A DNA stretch of 64,000 nt from Leptotrichia wadei (GCF_007990445.1 NZ_AP019841.1:2232001-2296000); one strand, 5' to 3'. Shown: positions 40,360 through 51,189, numbered from the stretch's first letter. Notes: a model not told the origin generated them from the sequence alone. A program made the numbers and translations.

Positions 40360-41739
40360 CTATTTCCCAATAATTTTTTCTGTCAGTTCCTTAAATACTT
40401 TTCCCCTATGTTCAAAACTCTTGAATTGGCAAAAACTAGAAGTCGCAGGTGAAAACAGCACTGTCTGATCCTTTGAAAAATCCACATTTTCCTTTAAATA
40501 ATTCAGCACATTTTCAACTGTCTCTAAATTTTTATAATTCTTATATCCAACTTTTTCCATATCATCAATCAAAATCTGAGCATTATCTCCAATCAAATAA
40601 ACAAAATCAACTTTTTCCTTAACTCTTTTAATTAAAGGCATATTATCAATTTTCTTATCATCTCCACCTAAAATCATAATAATTGCATTATTAAACGAAT
40701 CAATAGCCTTCAATGTCGATTCCACATTTGTTCCTTTAGAATCATTAATAAACGTTGTATTTCCTTTTACAAAGAAGTTTTCAAGCCTATGCTCCAATGC
40801 AGTTGTCGTTTTCAAAAATTCAACTAATTTTTCATTTTCCACATTCAATATTTTTGCCGAACTTATTAAAAACAGCATATTTTCCAAATTATGTTTCCCT
40901 TTTAACGACAATTCATCCGTTTTCATCAAAATTTCTGAAACTTCATCAATTTTTTCTTCAAAATTTTGAATTTCATCAATACGGCTATTTAAATTCTTCA
41001 TTACACGGATATTATTTTCATAAACAAAAACTGTTCCCTTTGCCTGTGTACTCAAATATACTTTTTGAGCCTTTACTCTTTCATTTATTTCACTTCTTTT
41101 ATACAATTCATCAAAAACCTTATCATCTAAATTAATCAATGCAAAGTCATCTTCAGTCTGCTTATCAAAAATTGCAAACTTTGTAATATAATAATCTTCT
41201 ACTGAATTATATCTTGTCAGATGATCTGGCGTCAAATTTATTATTCCAGCGATATTTGAATGAATTTGCGGATTATTCTCCAATTGATAACTGCTAAGTT
41301 CCAGCACAACATAATCCAGCTCTTCCTCATCAGCCACCAGCTTTGCAAATGAAAATCCGGCATTTCCAGCAAGTCTGGCACGAAATCCAGCAAAATTTAA
41401 AAGTTCTGCCATTTTTGTCGATGTCGTAGTTTTTCCATTTGTTCCAGTAAATGAAATAATTTTTATATTTTTATCCACATACTTATAAGCCAAATCTATT
41501 TCTGAAATAACTTTAACGTTCTTTTCCTTTGCAACCTTCAAAAGTTCCGCCTTCCAAGGAATTCCAGGACTTTTCACAACAAACTCAATTCCTCCTTCAT
41601 TCAAAAGTCTAATCCCTTCCTCTGACGGCAATGCAACCTTATCATCTATCAAATACACTTCATATCCATTTTTTTCCAGTAATTCCTTCGCACCAAGCCC
41701 ACTTAACCCAGCACCGAATACAATCCCTTTTTTATCCAT
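40360..41739 (-). CDS. murD: UDP-N-acetylmuramoylalanine--D-glutamate ligase
   Basis: Adds D-Glu in peptidoglycan precursor synthesis. The 459-residue ligase has GAGLSGLGAKELL at the N-terminus, FTGTNGKTTTSTKM for ATP, ELSSYQLE, NLTPDHLTRY and the late NDSKGTNVEST and GGDDK motifs, in Mur ligase order. GAGGAAG precedes the ATG. It follows mraY by 190 nt, which hold a G/C-rich hairpin. Confidence 0.97.
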   Translation of the reverse strand: MDKKGIVFGAGLSGLGAKELLEKNGYEVYLIDDKVALPSEEGIRLLNEGGIEFVVKSPGIPWKAELLKVAKEKNVKVISEIDLAYKYVDKNIKIISFTGTNGKTTTSTKMAELLNFAGFRARLAGNAGFSFAKLVADEEELDYVVLELSSYQLENNPQIHSNIAGIINLTPDHLTRYNSVEDYYITKFAIFDKQTEDDFALINLDDKVFDELYKRSEINERVKAQKVYLSTQAKGTVFVYENNIRVMKNLNSRIDEIQNFEEKIDEVSEILMKTDELSLKGKHNLENMLFLISSAKILNVENEKLVEFLKTTTALEHRLENFFVKGNTTFINDSKGTNVESTLKAIDSFNNAIIMILGGDDKKIDNMPLIKRVKEKVDFVYLIGDNAQILIDDMEKVGYKNYKNLETVENVLNYLKENVDFSKDQTVLFSPATSSFCQFKSFEHRGKVFKELTEKIIGK

Positions 41740-41905
41740 GTGATTTCTTCCTCTCTATTCATTTCTATATTTCCAAATTTAAAATCCCTAAATATTCAAC
41801 TAAAATAAATACTTAAAGAATAAATTTATTATATTCTTATTTACAATTTCACTTTTCATGAAATAATAAATAAAAACATAATTTTTCAAAATTTAAAATT
41901 AGATT

Positions 41906-41927
41906 GCAGGGGAAAATCCCCCCCTGC
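41906..41927 (-). terminator. G/C-rich hairpin after mraY
   Basis: GCAGGGG and CCCCTGC form a strong stem 6 nt after the mraY stop; only a weak, interrupted T tract follows. In a long cluster of co-directed genes it could lower read-through or stabilise an mRNA end rather than end transcription. Confidence 0.45.
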
Positions 41928-41932
41928 TTTAT

Positions 41933-43021
41933 TTATCTTAATTTCAAAATTACAAATGTCAATAAACATGTCATTATTGAAACAATCCAGAATCTTATTG
42001 TAACTTTCGTTTCAGGCAATCCCAATAATTCAAAGTGATGATGAATTGGCGCCATTTTAAATACTCTTTTTCCAAAAGTTTTAAAGTGCCAGACTTGAAT
42101 CATAACCGACAATGCTTCCATAATAAATATGAAACCTGCTATTGGAAGCAACAATTCCTGCTTTATAAAAATAACTATAATTCCTAAAATTCCTCCCAAT
42201 GTCAAAGAACCTGTATCTCCCATAAATACTTGAGCTGGGTAAAAATTATACCATAAAAATCCAATTAATGCTCCAATTACCGCCGCAAGATAAACTATTA
42301 TTTCAGCAGCTTGCGGAACATAGTAAAGATTTAGGTATTTTGCATATTTTACATTTCCAGTCAAATAAGTTATGATTAAAAGTGTGATACTTACTACAAT
42401 TGTAGGTCCGCTTACAAGTCCATCCAATCCATCTGTTAAATTTACAGCATTTGAAGATCCGATTATTACAAAAGCTATAAATACAAAGAATAAAATCGGT
42501 GTTATATAAAAATAAGAATTTTTTATTATTGGATTAACTATTGAAAAATCAATTGTTTTATTAACAAGTCCATATTTATAAACAAACCAAAATGTCAATG
42601 CTGTAATTATCATTTGTCCCAATATTTTTTTCTTTCCAGAAAGCCCATTCTTATGTCTTGTTAATTTTAAATAATCATCGTAAAATCCTATTGTCGTAAA
42701 TAAAATTGTAATTATAAACAAAAACACAATAAATTTATTTTTAAAATTTCCAGCAATGGCAGTTGCAAATAAAATTGCTCCGATTATTAAAATTCCTCCC
42801 ATTGTAGGTGTTCCAGACTTGTCAAAATGCGATTTAGGCCCTTCTTCTCTCGCTGTATCTCCATATTTTTTCTTTTTCAGCCAAGCAATAAACGGTTTTC
42901 CAAAAATCAGCATAAATAAAAATGCTATCATAAATGCTACAGAGGCTCTTAACATTATTGATTTAAAAATACGTAAAACTCCCCAGCTGTTTATAAATAA
43001 ATCTTGTAATAAATATAACAT
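41933..43021 (-). CDS. mraY: Phospho-MurNAc-pentapeptide transferase
   Basis: The integral membrane enzyme that makes lipid I from UDP-MurNAc-pentapeptide and undecaprenyl phosphate. The 362-residue protein has about ten helices and the family motifs SHFDKSGTPTMGG, DDYLKLTRHKNGLS, NLTDGLDGLVSG, FMGDTGSLTLGG and the MAPIHHHFE loop. The stated ATG has only a weak upstream site. murF ends 62 nt upstream. Confidence 0.97.
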   Translation of the reverse strand: MLYLLQDLFINSWGVLRIFKSIMLRASVAFMIAFLFMLIFGKPFIAWLKKKKYGDTAREEGPKSHFDKSGTPTMGGILIIGAILFATAIAGNFKNKFIVFLFIITILFTTIGFYDDYLKLTRHKNGLSGKKKILGQMIITALTFWFVYKYGLVNKTIDFSIVNPIIKNSYFYITPILFFVFIAFVIIGSSNAVNLTDGLDGLVSGPTIVVSITLLIITYLTGNVKYAKYLNLYYVPQAAEIIVYLAAVIGALIGFLWYNFYPAQVFMGDTGSLTLGGILGIIVIFIKQELLLPIAGFIFIMEALSVMIQVWHFKTFGKRVFKMAPIHHHFELLGLPETKVTIRFWIVSIMTCLLTFVILKLR

Positions 43022-43083
43022 TATCTTTTATAGAATCTTCTTATTTTAATAAAAAAATTCTTCTCCTTTCCAATTTTAAATAT

Positions 43084-44496
43084 TTATTTTTCTATGATTT
43101 CTTCCAGTTTCATTCCTCGTGATGCCTTTAACAGCACTACCTTTTCCGCTGAAATCTGTCTTATTTTTTCTTTTATTTTTTCCTTTTCATCAAAATGCTC
43201 AAATTCTCCATTTTTCAAGGCTTCATTGATTTCAAAATTCCCATTGTCCATATTTTTATTTTCAACATTTTCTTTTATTTTTTCAAATAAACTTTTCATT
43301 CTATTTCCAAATAAATAAAGTTTATCAAATTTTGTATTTTTTATTGTATTAAAAAGATTGCTATGAAGCTCCAGTTCATTTTCCCCTAGTTCCAGCATAT
43401 CCCCCAAAACTACAACTTTTAATCTATCATTATATATTTGGGAAAATGTTTCAAGTGATTTCTCCATAGACATTGGACTTGCATTATAGGCATCATTAAT
43501 ATATGTTGTGTTGCCGTTTTCAATTATTTGAAACCGCATTCCAGTCAAGCCAATATTTTTTACAGCTTCACCGATTATTTTATCTTCCATCCCGAATTGC
43601 TTAGCCACAGCAATCGCCATAACTAAATTTAGCACGTTATGTTCTCCCAGAACATTCGTCTTATAATTTCTTTCAACTGTACTTTGACAAATTTTCCCAA
43701 AATATTTCAGAAAAAATTCAGTTCCACTTTCGTTAAAATGAACATCTCCATAATAAAAATCAGATGTTTTCTCCTTGAACTTATTATTTTCCAAACTTAA
43801 AGCCCTTACAACTTCAATATTTTCAGCCTTCACATTTTTTAAATACTCATCATCGCCATTAATTACAAGCATGTCTTTAATGTATGGAATAATTTCCGTT
43901 TTTGCCAAAAATACATTTTCCTTCGTTTTCAAAAATTCCAGATGCGACTCCCCAATATTTGTAATTACATTAATATCAGGCAATGCAATTTGCCCCAGCA
44001 AATCGATTTCTCCAAAGCCGCTCATTCCCATTTCCAAAATGATAAACTCATCATCCTTTTCAGCACGCAACAAAGTGAAGGGCAGTCCAATATGATTATT
44101 GTAATTCCCTTCAGTCTTTTTCCCTTTATATTTTTGTGAAAGCAAATGGTAAATCATGTCCTTTACAGTCGTTTTCCCATTGCTCCCTGTAATTCCAATT
44201 ACTTTTATATCTAAATTTTTTCGCCATTCCCTAGCAAAATTTTGCAAAAATTCAACACTATCCTTTACAAAAAATGCACGATCAGCATATTTTTCATCAA
44301 TTTTCACAGCTTCGCTATCGTAAACAGCAACAGCTCCCTTTTCCAATGCTTCATTAACAAAATTATTCCCGCCTCTAATGGCAACAAAAACATCATTTTT
44401 TTCAAGCTCCCTTGAATTGATTGAAACATTTTTTATTTCAAGATCTAATGTTTTTTCTTTGTTAAAAAGCCTTTGAAATACTTCACTTTTATTCAT
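43084..44496 (-). CDS. murF: UDP-MurNAc-tripeptide--D-alanyl-D-alanine ligase
   Basis: Adds D-Ala-D-Ala to the precursor. The start at 44496 has GGAG upstream and gives 470 residues; a longer frame start 51 nt earlier reads into the -10 region. Motifs: GITGSNGKTTVKDM, EMGMSGFGEID, NIGESHLEF and NDAYNASPMSM. First gene of the cell-wall cluster; ddl and murE are not in this cluster. Confidence 0.96.
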   Translation of the reverse strand: MNKSEVFQRLFNKEKTLDLEIKNVSINSRELEKNDVFVAIRGGNNFVNEALEKGAVAVYDSEAVKIDEKYADRAFFVKDSVEFLQNFAREWRKNLDIKVIGITGSNGKTTVKDMIYHLLSQKYKGKKTEGNYNNHIGLPFTLLRAEKDDEFIILEMGMSGFGEIDLLGQIALPDINVITNIGESHLEFLKTKENVFLAKTEIIPYIKDMLVINGDDEYLKNVKAENIEVVRALSLENNKFKEKTSDFYYGDVHFNESGTEFFLKYFGKICQSTVERNYKTNVLGEHNVLNLVMAIAVAKQFGMEDKIIGEAVKNIGLTGMRFQIIENGNTTYINDAYNASPMSMEKSLETFSQIYNDRLKVVVLGDMLELGENELELHSNLFNTIKNTKFDKLYLFGNRMKSLFEKIKENVENKNMDNGNFEINEALKNGEFEHFDEKEKIKEKIRQISAEKVVLLKASRGMKLEEIIEK

Positions 44497-44555
44497 AAAA
44501 TTTCTCCAAATCCTATCTATTTTAATACTTTTTTTATAATAGTTCACATTATAAA

Positions 44556-44584
44556 ATTATATCATTTAGAAAGCATTTTTTCAA
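44556..44584 (-). promoter_or_regulatory. Promoter of the murF-ftsZ cluster
   Basis: Minus strand TTGAAA (44584-44579), 17-nt spacer, TATAAT (44561-44556), 60 nt upstream of murF. It is the only strong promoter seen before the nine-gene cluster. Confidence 0.75.
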
Positions 44585-44660
44585 TATATTTTTATTTTTT
44601 TTCCAAATTTTTCTAAAAGAATTTACCTTATGTTCTACCTGATTTAAAACTAAGCTGGCA

Positions 44661-44738
44661 AAAACTATAATTATTTTTTTCAAATCTTAAGTTTATATGA
44701 TTTTTAACAGTTCAATTTTAAATGGATTAGAATATATG
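44661..44738. repeat. AT-rich intergenic repeat, family B copy 2
   Basis: Reads GGCAAAAACTATAATTATTTT, then TCTTAAGTTTATATG, TTTTTAACAGTTCAATTTT and GGATTAGAATATATG; matches copy 1 at 12969 over its length. It lies between the esterase stop and the murF promoter, in a 307-nt gap. Confidence 0.55.
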
Positions 44739-44803
44739 AACAAAAAAAACTAAACTTAAAATTTACTATTATAAGCAAGCCTTTTTTCTGTTTTCATTTT
44801 AAA

Positions 44804-46075
44804 CTAATAATATCTAGTTTTCAAATTCTGTCTTGCCATCCATTCAAATAAATGCTCACCTTTATCATTCACAGGCATATTTCTAAGGCTGTAAATCCAG
44901 CTCCAGTGTCCATTGTACTCAGTTTCACCAATTTTTACATTTGGATAAGAGGAAAGTATTGCTCCATATTTTGAAAGAACGTCATAAACTCTTTTACTTG
45001 TATTTTCGTAGGAAATAGTCGGATCATTTTGTGCGTGAACCATCCAAAGCGGTTTATTTCTTATTTTCATCAAATCCTGTGCAGTAGTTGCAACTCCGCC
45101 AGAAATAGCCGCTTTATCAAGAGCAGCCGCACTTGTACTAAATGCCGCAAAATAATCTGGATACTCGATTATCATTCTAAATGACATATATCCACCAGCA
45201 GAAGCTCCAAAAATATAAATTCTATTTTTATCAACATTATTTTCAGAAGCAAATTCATCAATCATAGCCTTTACTGATTTTATGTATCCTTTACTATAAT
45301 TGTTATACCAAGTGTCATCAGCCTGCGGTGCCACAACATAAGCCCCGCCAAATATCTTTTGTGCTTTATCTTCTGCAAAAGCCACTGCCCCACGATTTGC
45401 CAATTTTTGTGAAACATTATTCCGATAATCCTTGTATCCGCCTTCACCATTCCCATGAAACCAGATTATAAGCGGATGTTTCTTCCCATCATCTTTATTA
45501 ACAGGTTTAAAATATTGATAATTCACTCCACTTTTAGACTTCGCCGCTACAAACTTATCAGCTTCCTCATCAACAATTTTCCCTTGTATATGAAATCCTG
45601 TTTTATAATCCTTTATTTTCTTTTTTTGATCCACTCCATACTCTAAATCCATCAATACATTTCGAGAAACATCCCCTGTAACATAACTCAAAGTATTTGC
45701 TCCAACCACATCTTTTCCATATTTCAAATTAATAACAATATTTCCCTTGTCATTCACATAAATATTCTCAATTTCCCTCTCAACTTCAAATGTCCCCAAT
45801 GATTTAGTCTTATCATCTAGCACAATTCCAGCATCTTTTGGCAAAGTTCCTTTAGCAAAAACTTTAAATGTATCTTTATCAATTTGTTTATTTTGAATAT
45901 TTTTCCCTTGCCCTTTTGTATCAATCTCAATGGAAACAATATTCTGCCCATAATCAAATACTTTCGCATTTAACGAATACGAAATAATTGGAATAGTTGG
46001 AAAGGGTAATTCACTAGAAATTCCCAACACACTCACCAAAAACAAACCTACAAACACCAATACTTTAGTTTTCAT
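44804..46075 (-). CDS. Secreted alpha/beta-hydrolase (esterase/PHB depolymerase-like)
   Basis: A 423-residue secreted hydrolase. Signal peptide to about ISS (residue 20); residues 25-160 are a beta-rich N-terminal domain as in related two-domain esterases; the hydrolase domain begins near residue 185 (YQYFKPVNKDDGKKHPLII). The oxyanion-type WFHGNGEGG, the nucleophile elbow GASAGGYM (Ser292), the acid in HAQNDPTISY (Asp351) and GHWSWIY (His390) make a complete catalytic triad. The substrate is unknown. It follows an ABC-class ATPase gene by 45 nt and may be in an operon with it. ATG 46075 is preferred to GTG 46084 by family-like start. Confidence 0.85.
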   Translation of the reverse strand: MKTKVLVFVGLFLVSVLGISSELPFPTIPIISYSLNAKVFDYGQNIVSIEIDTKGQGKNIQNKQIDKDTFKVFAKGTLPKDAGIVLDDKTKSLGTFEVEREIENIYVNDKGNIVINLKYGKDVVGANTLSYVTGDVSRNVLMDLEYGVDQKKKIKDYKTGFHIQGKIVDEEADKFVAAKSKSGVNYQYFKPVNKDDGKKHPLIIWFHGNGEGGYKDYRNNVSQKLANRGAVAFAEDKAQKIFGGAYVVAPQADDTWYNNYSKGYIKSVKAMIDEFASENNVDKNRIYIFGASAGGYMSFRMIIEYPDYFAAFSTSAAALDKAAISGGVATTAQDLMKIRNKPLWMVHAQNDPTISYENTSKRVYDVLSKYGAILSSYPNVKIGETEYNGHWSWIYSLRNMPVNDKGEHLFEWMARQNLKTRYY

Positions 46076-46120
46076 ACCAACCACTTCTTTTACAATATTT
46101 TTTTATTTCAAATTTAATTA

Positions 46121-47824
46121 CTATTTTATTTTCAATTTTCTATATCTATTCACTGCCGCACAAAATTCCTGCTTTCTAGGCAATGCCAAATTTCCTGGAT
46201 GCCCTGTGTATAAAGAAATCGAGTCAAGCCCTTCCTTTTCAATTTTTTCATAGATCCTGTCAGCCGCTTGCGAAAGCGTGAGTTTTTCATCCAGCACTTT
46301 ATTTTTAAAATAGTCAACCATTACAGCAATGCAGTTTGTCTGGCTGTCATCCACAAGCTGCTCCAGCCCAGAAATGTCGATTAATTCCTTTCCATATAGA
46401 ATGCTGTATTTCCCTTTGGCTTTTGTTTTATCTAGTTTTCCAGATTGCGAAAAACTTTTTTTGAGTGGAATTCGCTGTGTAATTCCTTGAAATTTATCAT
46501 TTGAAGAAAATTCTCGCTTATTTTCATCTGATTTTGCAATCTCCTTTGCCTTTTTCGTTACATCTTTTGGTACATACTCATCCATCATTATAACATGATT
46601 TGCTACATCAAAATAATCTCCAGAACCACCGATAATTAGTATAGTGGAAACTCCAAAATTATCATAAAGTTCTTTTACTCTGTCAATAAATGGTGTTATA
46701 GGCTCTTTTTCCTTTGCAACAAGTTTTTGCATTCTTCCATCACGAATCATGAAATTTGTGGCAGAGGTGTCTTCATCTATTAAAAGTAAAGATGTTCCAT
46801 ATTCTAGGGCTTCGGCTACATTTGCTGCTTGTGAAGTGCTTCCACTTGCATTTTCAGTTGAAAAAATTCTGGTGTCTTTATTTCCTGGCAAATTGTTGAT
46901 AAATCCACTGATATTTACTTTTTCTACATTTCTTCCATCTTCTGCACGTATTTTTACTGCATCTGTTTCAGAAATTATGAATTCACGTCCATCTTGAGCA
47001 ACGTGATTGTAAATTCCTCGTTCAAGAGATGCTAGTAAAGTTGATTTTCCGTGATAACCTCCCCCTACAATTAGTGTAATTCCTTTTGGAATCCCCATTC
47101 CAGATACTTCTTTTCCACTTGGAAGATTTAACGTAATTTCAAATTTTTCTGGACTTTTGAATTTGACCGCATTTTTCATTGGTTTATCTGAAATTCCGTT
47201 TTCACGTGGAAGTATTGAATCGTTAGCTACAAATGCGACTAATTCTTTTTCTTTCAATACTTTTCGTATATATTCTTGGTCTAATACTAAAATTATTTGC
47301 TCTTTTAAGGCTTCTTTGTTCAAATTATCATATATAATAGATTTCTCAACAATTTTAGGTAACTGTTCAAAAATAATTTTTTGTGCAGCTTTTCCCATTA
47401 TTCGTCTACCTCTTGCTGGCATTCCCATTTCAAATCTAACTTCTATTTTATTTTCCTTTATCAAAACTGATGTTCTTTCTAAAATTTCTTGTCCACATCT
47501 ATCAATAAAAATTCTTCCACTTCCTCCTGTTCCTGAACTATCATTTCCATTTTTCTGAATTTCCTTGTAAAAATTTCTTGTAAGAAAATCTGAAACTGCA
47601 ATATTTTTCTCCTTTGTATCTGTTAATTCATAAGGAATTCCTGAAATTTTTCTATCCATTATAATTCGCATTCTTGAAGGTGGAGCGTAAGGATCTGATT
47701 GGACATGGTCAATTGCAAGAACATACTTTAGAAATTTATATTCTCCCTTTAGGGACTTATACGCTGAATAACTTTTTCCATCCATTGAAAATAATATTTT
47801 TTCTAACTCTTTATAATTTTTCAT
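46121..47824 (-). CDS. ABC-class ATPase (PF09818 type)
   Basis: A 567-residue protein of the 'predicted ATPase of the ABC class' family, a soluble single-domain ABC-like ATPase of unknown role. Seen are the family start (MKNYKELEKILFSMDGKSY), DHVQSDPYAPPSRMRI, Walker A GGGYHGKSTL near residue 253, and LLIDEDTSATNFMIRD as Walker B. No membrane segments. It shares direction and closeness with the esterase gene. RBS is AGGAGG before the ATG. Confidence 0.9.
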   Translation of the reverse strand: MKNYKELEKILFSMDGKSYSAYKSLKGEYKFLKYVLAIDHVQSDPYAPPSRMRIIMDRKISGIPYELTDTKEKNIAVSDFLTRNFYKEIQKNGNDSSGTGGSGRIFIDRCGQEILERTSVLIKENKIEVRFEMGMPARGRRIMGKAAQKIIFEQLPKIVEKSIIYDNLNKEALKEQIILVLDQEYIRKVLKEKELVAFVANDSILPRENGISDKPMKNAVKFKSPEKFEITLNLPSGKEVSGMGIPKGITLIVGGGYHGKSTLLASLERGIYNHVAQDGREFIISETDAVKIRAEDGRNVEKVNISGFINNLPGNKDTRIFSTENASGSTSQAANVAEALEYGTSLLLIDEDTSATNFMIRDGRMQKLVAKEKEPITPFIDRVKELYDNFGVSTILIIGGSGDYFDVANHVIMMDEYVPKDVTKKAKEIAKSDENKREFSSNDKFQGITQRIPLKKSFSQSGKLDKTKAKGKYSILYGKELIDISGLEQLVDDSQTNCIAVMVDYFKNKVLDEKLTLSQAADRIYEKIEKEGLDSISLYTGHPGNLALPRKQEFCAAVNRYRKLKIK

Positions 47825-47958
47825 TTTTTTACAATCCTCCTAATAATTTTTTTATTATTATTTATACCAATTTATTGAAAAGTCCATTATTTACAAATAT
47901 TTATTTCTATCATAATTTTACCACATTTATCTTTATTTCCCAATTTTTTCCCTTATAT

Positions 47959-47986
47959 AAAAAAACAGCACTAACTTGTGAGGCTG
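47959..47986 (-). terminator. Terminator of the small peptide gene
   Basis: Minus strand CAGC (47986-47983) and GCTG (47969-47966) close a hairpin with a 13-nt loop, followed by seven T. The loop contains CCTCACAA, repeated in the 5' leader. Confidence 0.6.
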
Positions 47987-48013
47987 AAATATTCAAGGAG
48001 GAATTAACAGCTT

Positions 48014-48088
48014 CTATTTAGCTCTATTAAACCAGAAAGTTAAAATTACAACTAGAATAATAAATACTAGAAAGTCCCTGTTAATCAT
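48014..48088 (-). CDS. Small hydrophobic peptide (24 residues), possible type I toxin-like
   Basis: An open frame of 24 codons: basic/acidic start MINRDF, a single membrane helix LVFIILVVILTFWF, and the polar basic tail NRAK. The ATG at 48088 has AAAGGAAG 10 nt upstream; an in-frame ATG at 48109 would add seven residues. A promoter-like sequence, a 5' hairpin and a terminator frame it as one short transcript. The design (one short helix with charged ends) resembles type I toxins, but no antisense RNA was identified, and it could be another small membrane protein. Too short to prove coding from sequence alone. Confidence 0.5.
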   Translation of the reverse strand: MINRDFLVFIILVVILTFWFNRAK

Positions 48089-48118
48089 AATTTGGTGTCT
48101 TCCTTTCATATTTTAAAT

Positions 48119-48169
48119 TGTGAGGCGGTAAAATCTCACAGTATTATAACAAAAAAATACTCCTATCAA
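48119..48169 (-). promoter_or_regulatory. Promoter and 5' hairpin of the small peptide transcript
   Basis: Minus strand TTGATA (48169-48164), short 15-nt spacer, TATAAT (48148-48143), then the expected mRNA start TGTGAG (48140-48135) that pairs with CTCACA (48124-48119). It overlaps the terminator of the FUSC gene. Confidence 0.45.
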
Positions 48170-48191
48170 TTAAGATTAGAGTATTTTTTAT
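48152..48191 (-). terminator. Terminator of the FUSC gene
   Basis: Minus strand AATACTCTAATC... pairs with ...GATAGGAGTATT and is followed by T residues, 56 nt after the FUSC stop. Confidence 0.7.
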
Positions 48192-48246
48192 TATATCCAA
48201 ATTTATAGAATTAATTATTTTAAGATATTTTTTAGAAAAAATTAAA

Positions 48247-49254
48247 TTATTCTCTAAATTTTTCATGATATACGACATATCCACCTATAATCCCTATTAA
48301 AGAACCTATTATCGTGTTAAAAAGTCTCCCTTCGGCAAATAAAAAAGGACTTTTTGTAAATAATGTACCTGCTTCTGACAAAAAAATTGTAAGTGGTGTT
48401 ATAAAAATCATTGCTATTCCATAATTTCTTGGAACTAAATATTCGACAATAAATTGGAGGATTATTATTAGCATACATATTTCCCATGGATTTTTTGCAA
48501 ATAAAAGTATTCCCCAGCAAAAAACAACTCCTATTAAAGTCCCAACTATTCTTTGAACACTTCTTTTAAAAACATGTTGAGTTGAATTTCCTTGCATTAC
48601 GGCGATACAAGCTACTGCTACCCAATACGGATTTGTCAAATTTAAAAAATATCCCACTCCTAAAGCTATACTCAAAAATATTCCAAATATGATTGCTTCA
48701 ATAATACTTTTTCTTATTTCTTGCGGAGTATGAGGAATATTCAATGTTTTTTCTAGATTTAATTTTTTTTTCACTATGAAACAATACAAAAATACTACTA
48801 AACATGTTGACAATGTTCCAAAAGTCATATAACCTATATTTTCTGCAATTTTTTGAATCGGTTGATGTGGAATTGAAATAGCATTTGAGCATATCATTAC
48901 AAAAAAGAAATCTTTTGGAGGTTTTAATTTAAAATGTGAAACCATCCAGTGAATAATTCCTGCTGTTATTCCAAATACTATAACTGAAACTACCGTGTTA
49001 AAGCTAAAAACTAATCCAATCGTATAAACTGATATGAATCCAAATGAACACCCCATTAGCATTAAGATTTTTTCAGAAAACGAACCTTTTAACGGAAAAT
49101 ATACAACTAAAATTGCTGCTAATGAAGCTGTCATTCCTAATTTTAAATTATTTGACAATAATCCAATTAATATCGGTACTGCCATTGATAAACTTGCTAA
49201 TAATGGTAAATCTTTTGGAGCATTTACTTTTTTTAATTTTAAATTTTCAATCAC
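48247..49254 (-). CDS. FUSC family integral membrane protein
   Basis: A 335-residue protein with about ten transmembrane helices in two similar halves (about 15-160 and 185-330), the layout of FUSC/aromatic acid exporter proteins. The second half has NLTNPYWVAVACIAVMQGN and QRIVGTLIGVVFCW, matching the family pattern 'pYWa..t...v....... r..qRi.GTliG'. The large cytoplasmic domain of longer members is absent. GTG start with GGGAGGT upstream. Export of small organic molecules is inferred from the family. Confidence 0.82.
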   Translation of the reverse strand: MIENLKLKKVNAPKDLPLLASLSMAVPILIGLLSNNLKLGMTASLAAILVVYFPLKGSFSEKILMLMGCSFGFISVYTIGLVFSFNTVVSVIVFGITAGIIHWMVSHFKLKPPKDFFFVMICSNAISIPHQPIQKIAENIGYMTFGTLSTCLVVFLYCFIVKKKLNLEKTLNIPHTPQEIRKSIIEAIIFGIFLSIALGVGYFLNLTNPYWVAVACIAVMQGNSTQHVFKRSVQRIVGTLIGVVFCWGILLFAKNPWEICMLIIILQFIVEYLVPRNYGIAMIFITPLTIFLSEAGTLFTKSPFLFAEGRLFNTIIGSLIGIIGGYVVYHEKFRE

Positions 49255-49351
49255 AATTTTACTTACCTCCCTTTTTAAATAATTATAATTTTTAAAAATT
49301 TACAAATAATAAAATTTCTTATTTTTTTAATCTGTTATTTTTTTTACAACT

Positions 49352-49402
49352 TTACTTAGCATCATAAATCATTCCTGCTATCATTTTTTCTTTTTCTGTC
49401 AT
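49352..49402 (-). pseudogene. Remnant of a maltose/galactoside O-acetyltransferase start
   Basis: Sixteen codons MTEKEKMIAGMIYDAK then a stop. These match the first residues of the sugar O-acetyltransferase (Maa/LacA) family, 'MTEKEKMLAGKLYDA'. The rest of the gene is absent, and a normal ribosome binding site (GAAGGGAG) still precedes it. A decayed or deleted gene. The 49255-49657 gap otherwise holds only the terminator of the GH1 gene. Confidence 0.65.
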
Positions 49403-49500
49403 CTGCTCTCCCTTCCTGAACTTTCTATCTTTTTTCTATTTCTACTCTCATTTTATCACGCTTTTCTTTTATTTCCCAAATCATTTTCTTTAATTGAATA

Positions 49501-49540
49501 AAAAAATATACCCCAATCAATTAAGATCGAAGCATTTTTT
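49501..49540 (-). terminator. Terminator after the GH1 gene
   Basis: Minus strand ATGCTTCGATC pairs with GATTGGGGTAT (11 pairs including G-U), flanked by A and T runs. Confidence 0.65.
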
Positions 49541-49657
49541 TATCTTTTTACAAAACATTTTTCATACTTGTAATTTTTTATACATTTGTAAATAAATATT
49601 TTTATTATTACTTAACTTTTATATCTAAATTACTTGTAAAAATTTTAATTTTGAACA

Positions 49658-51118
<1,461 letters not shown>

Positions 51119-51189
51119 TTAAAATCAAAAGCAAAATTAGAAATATCTCCAGTATATAATTAATCTTAAAATAAAAACTATAAAATAAA

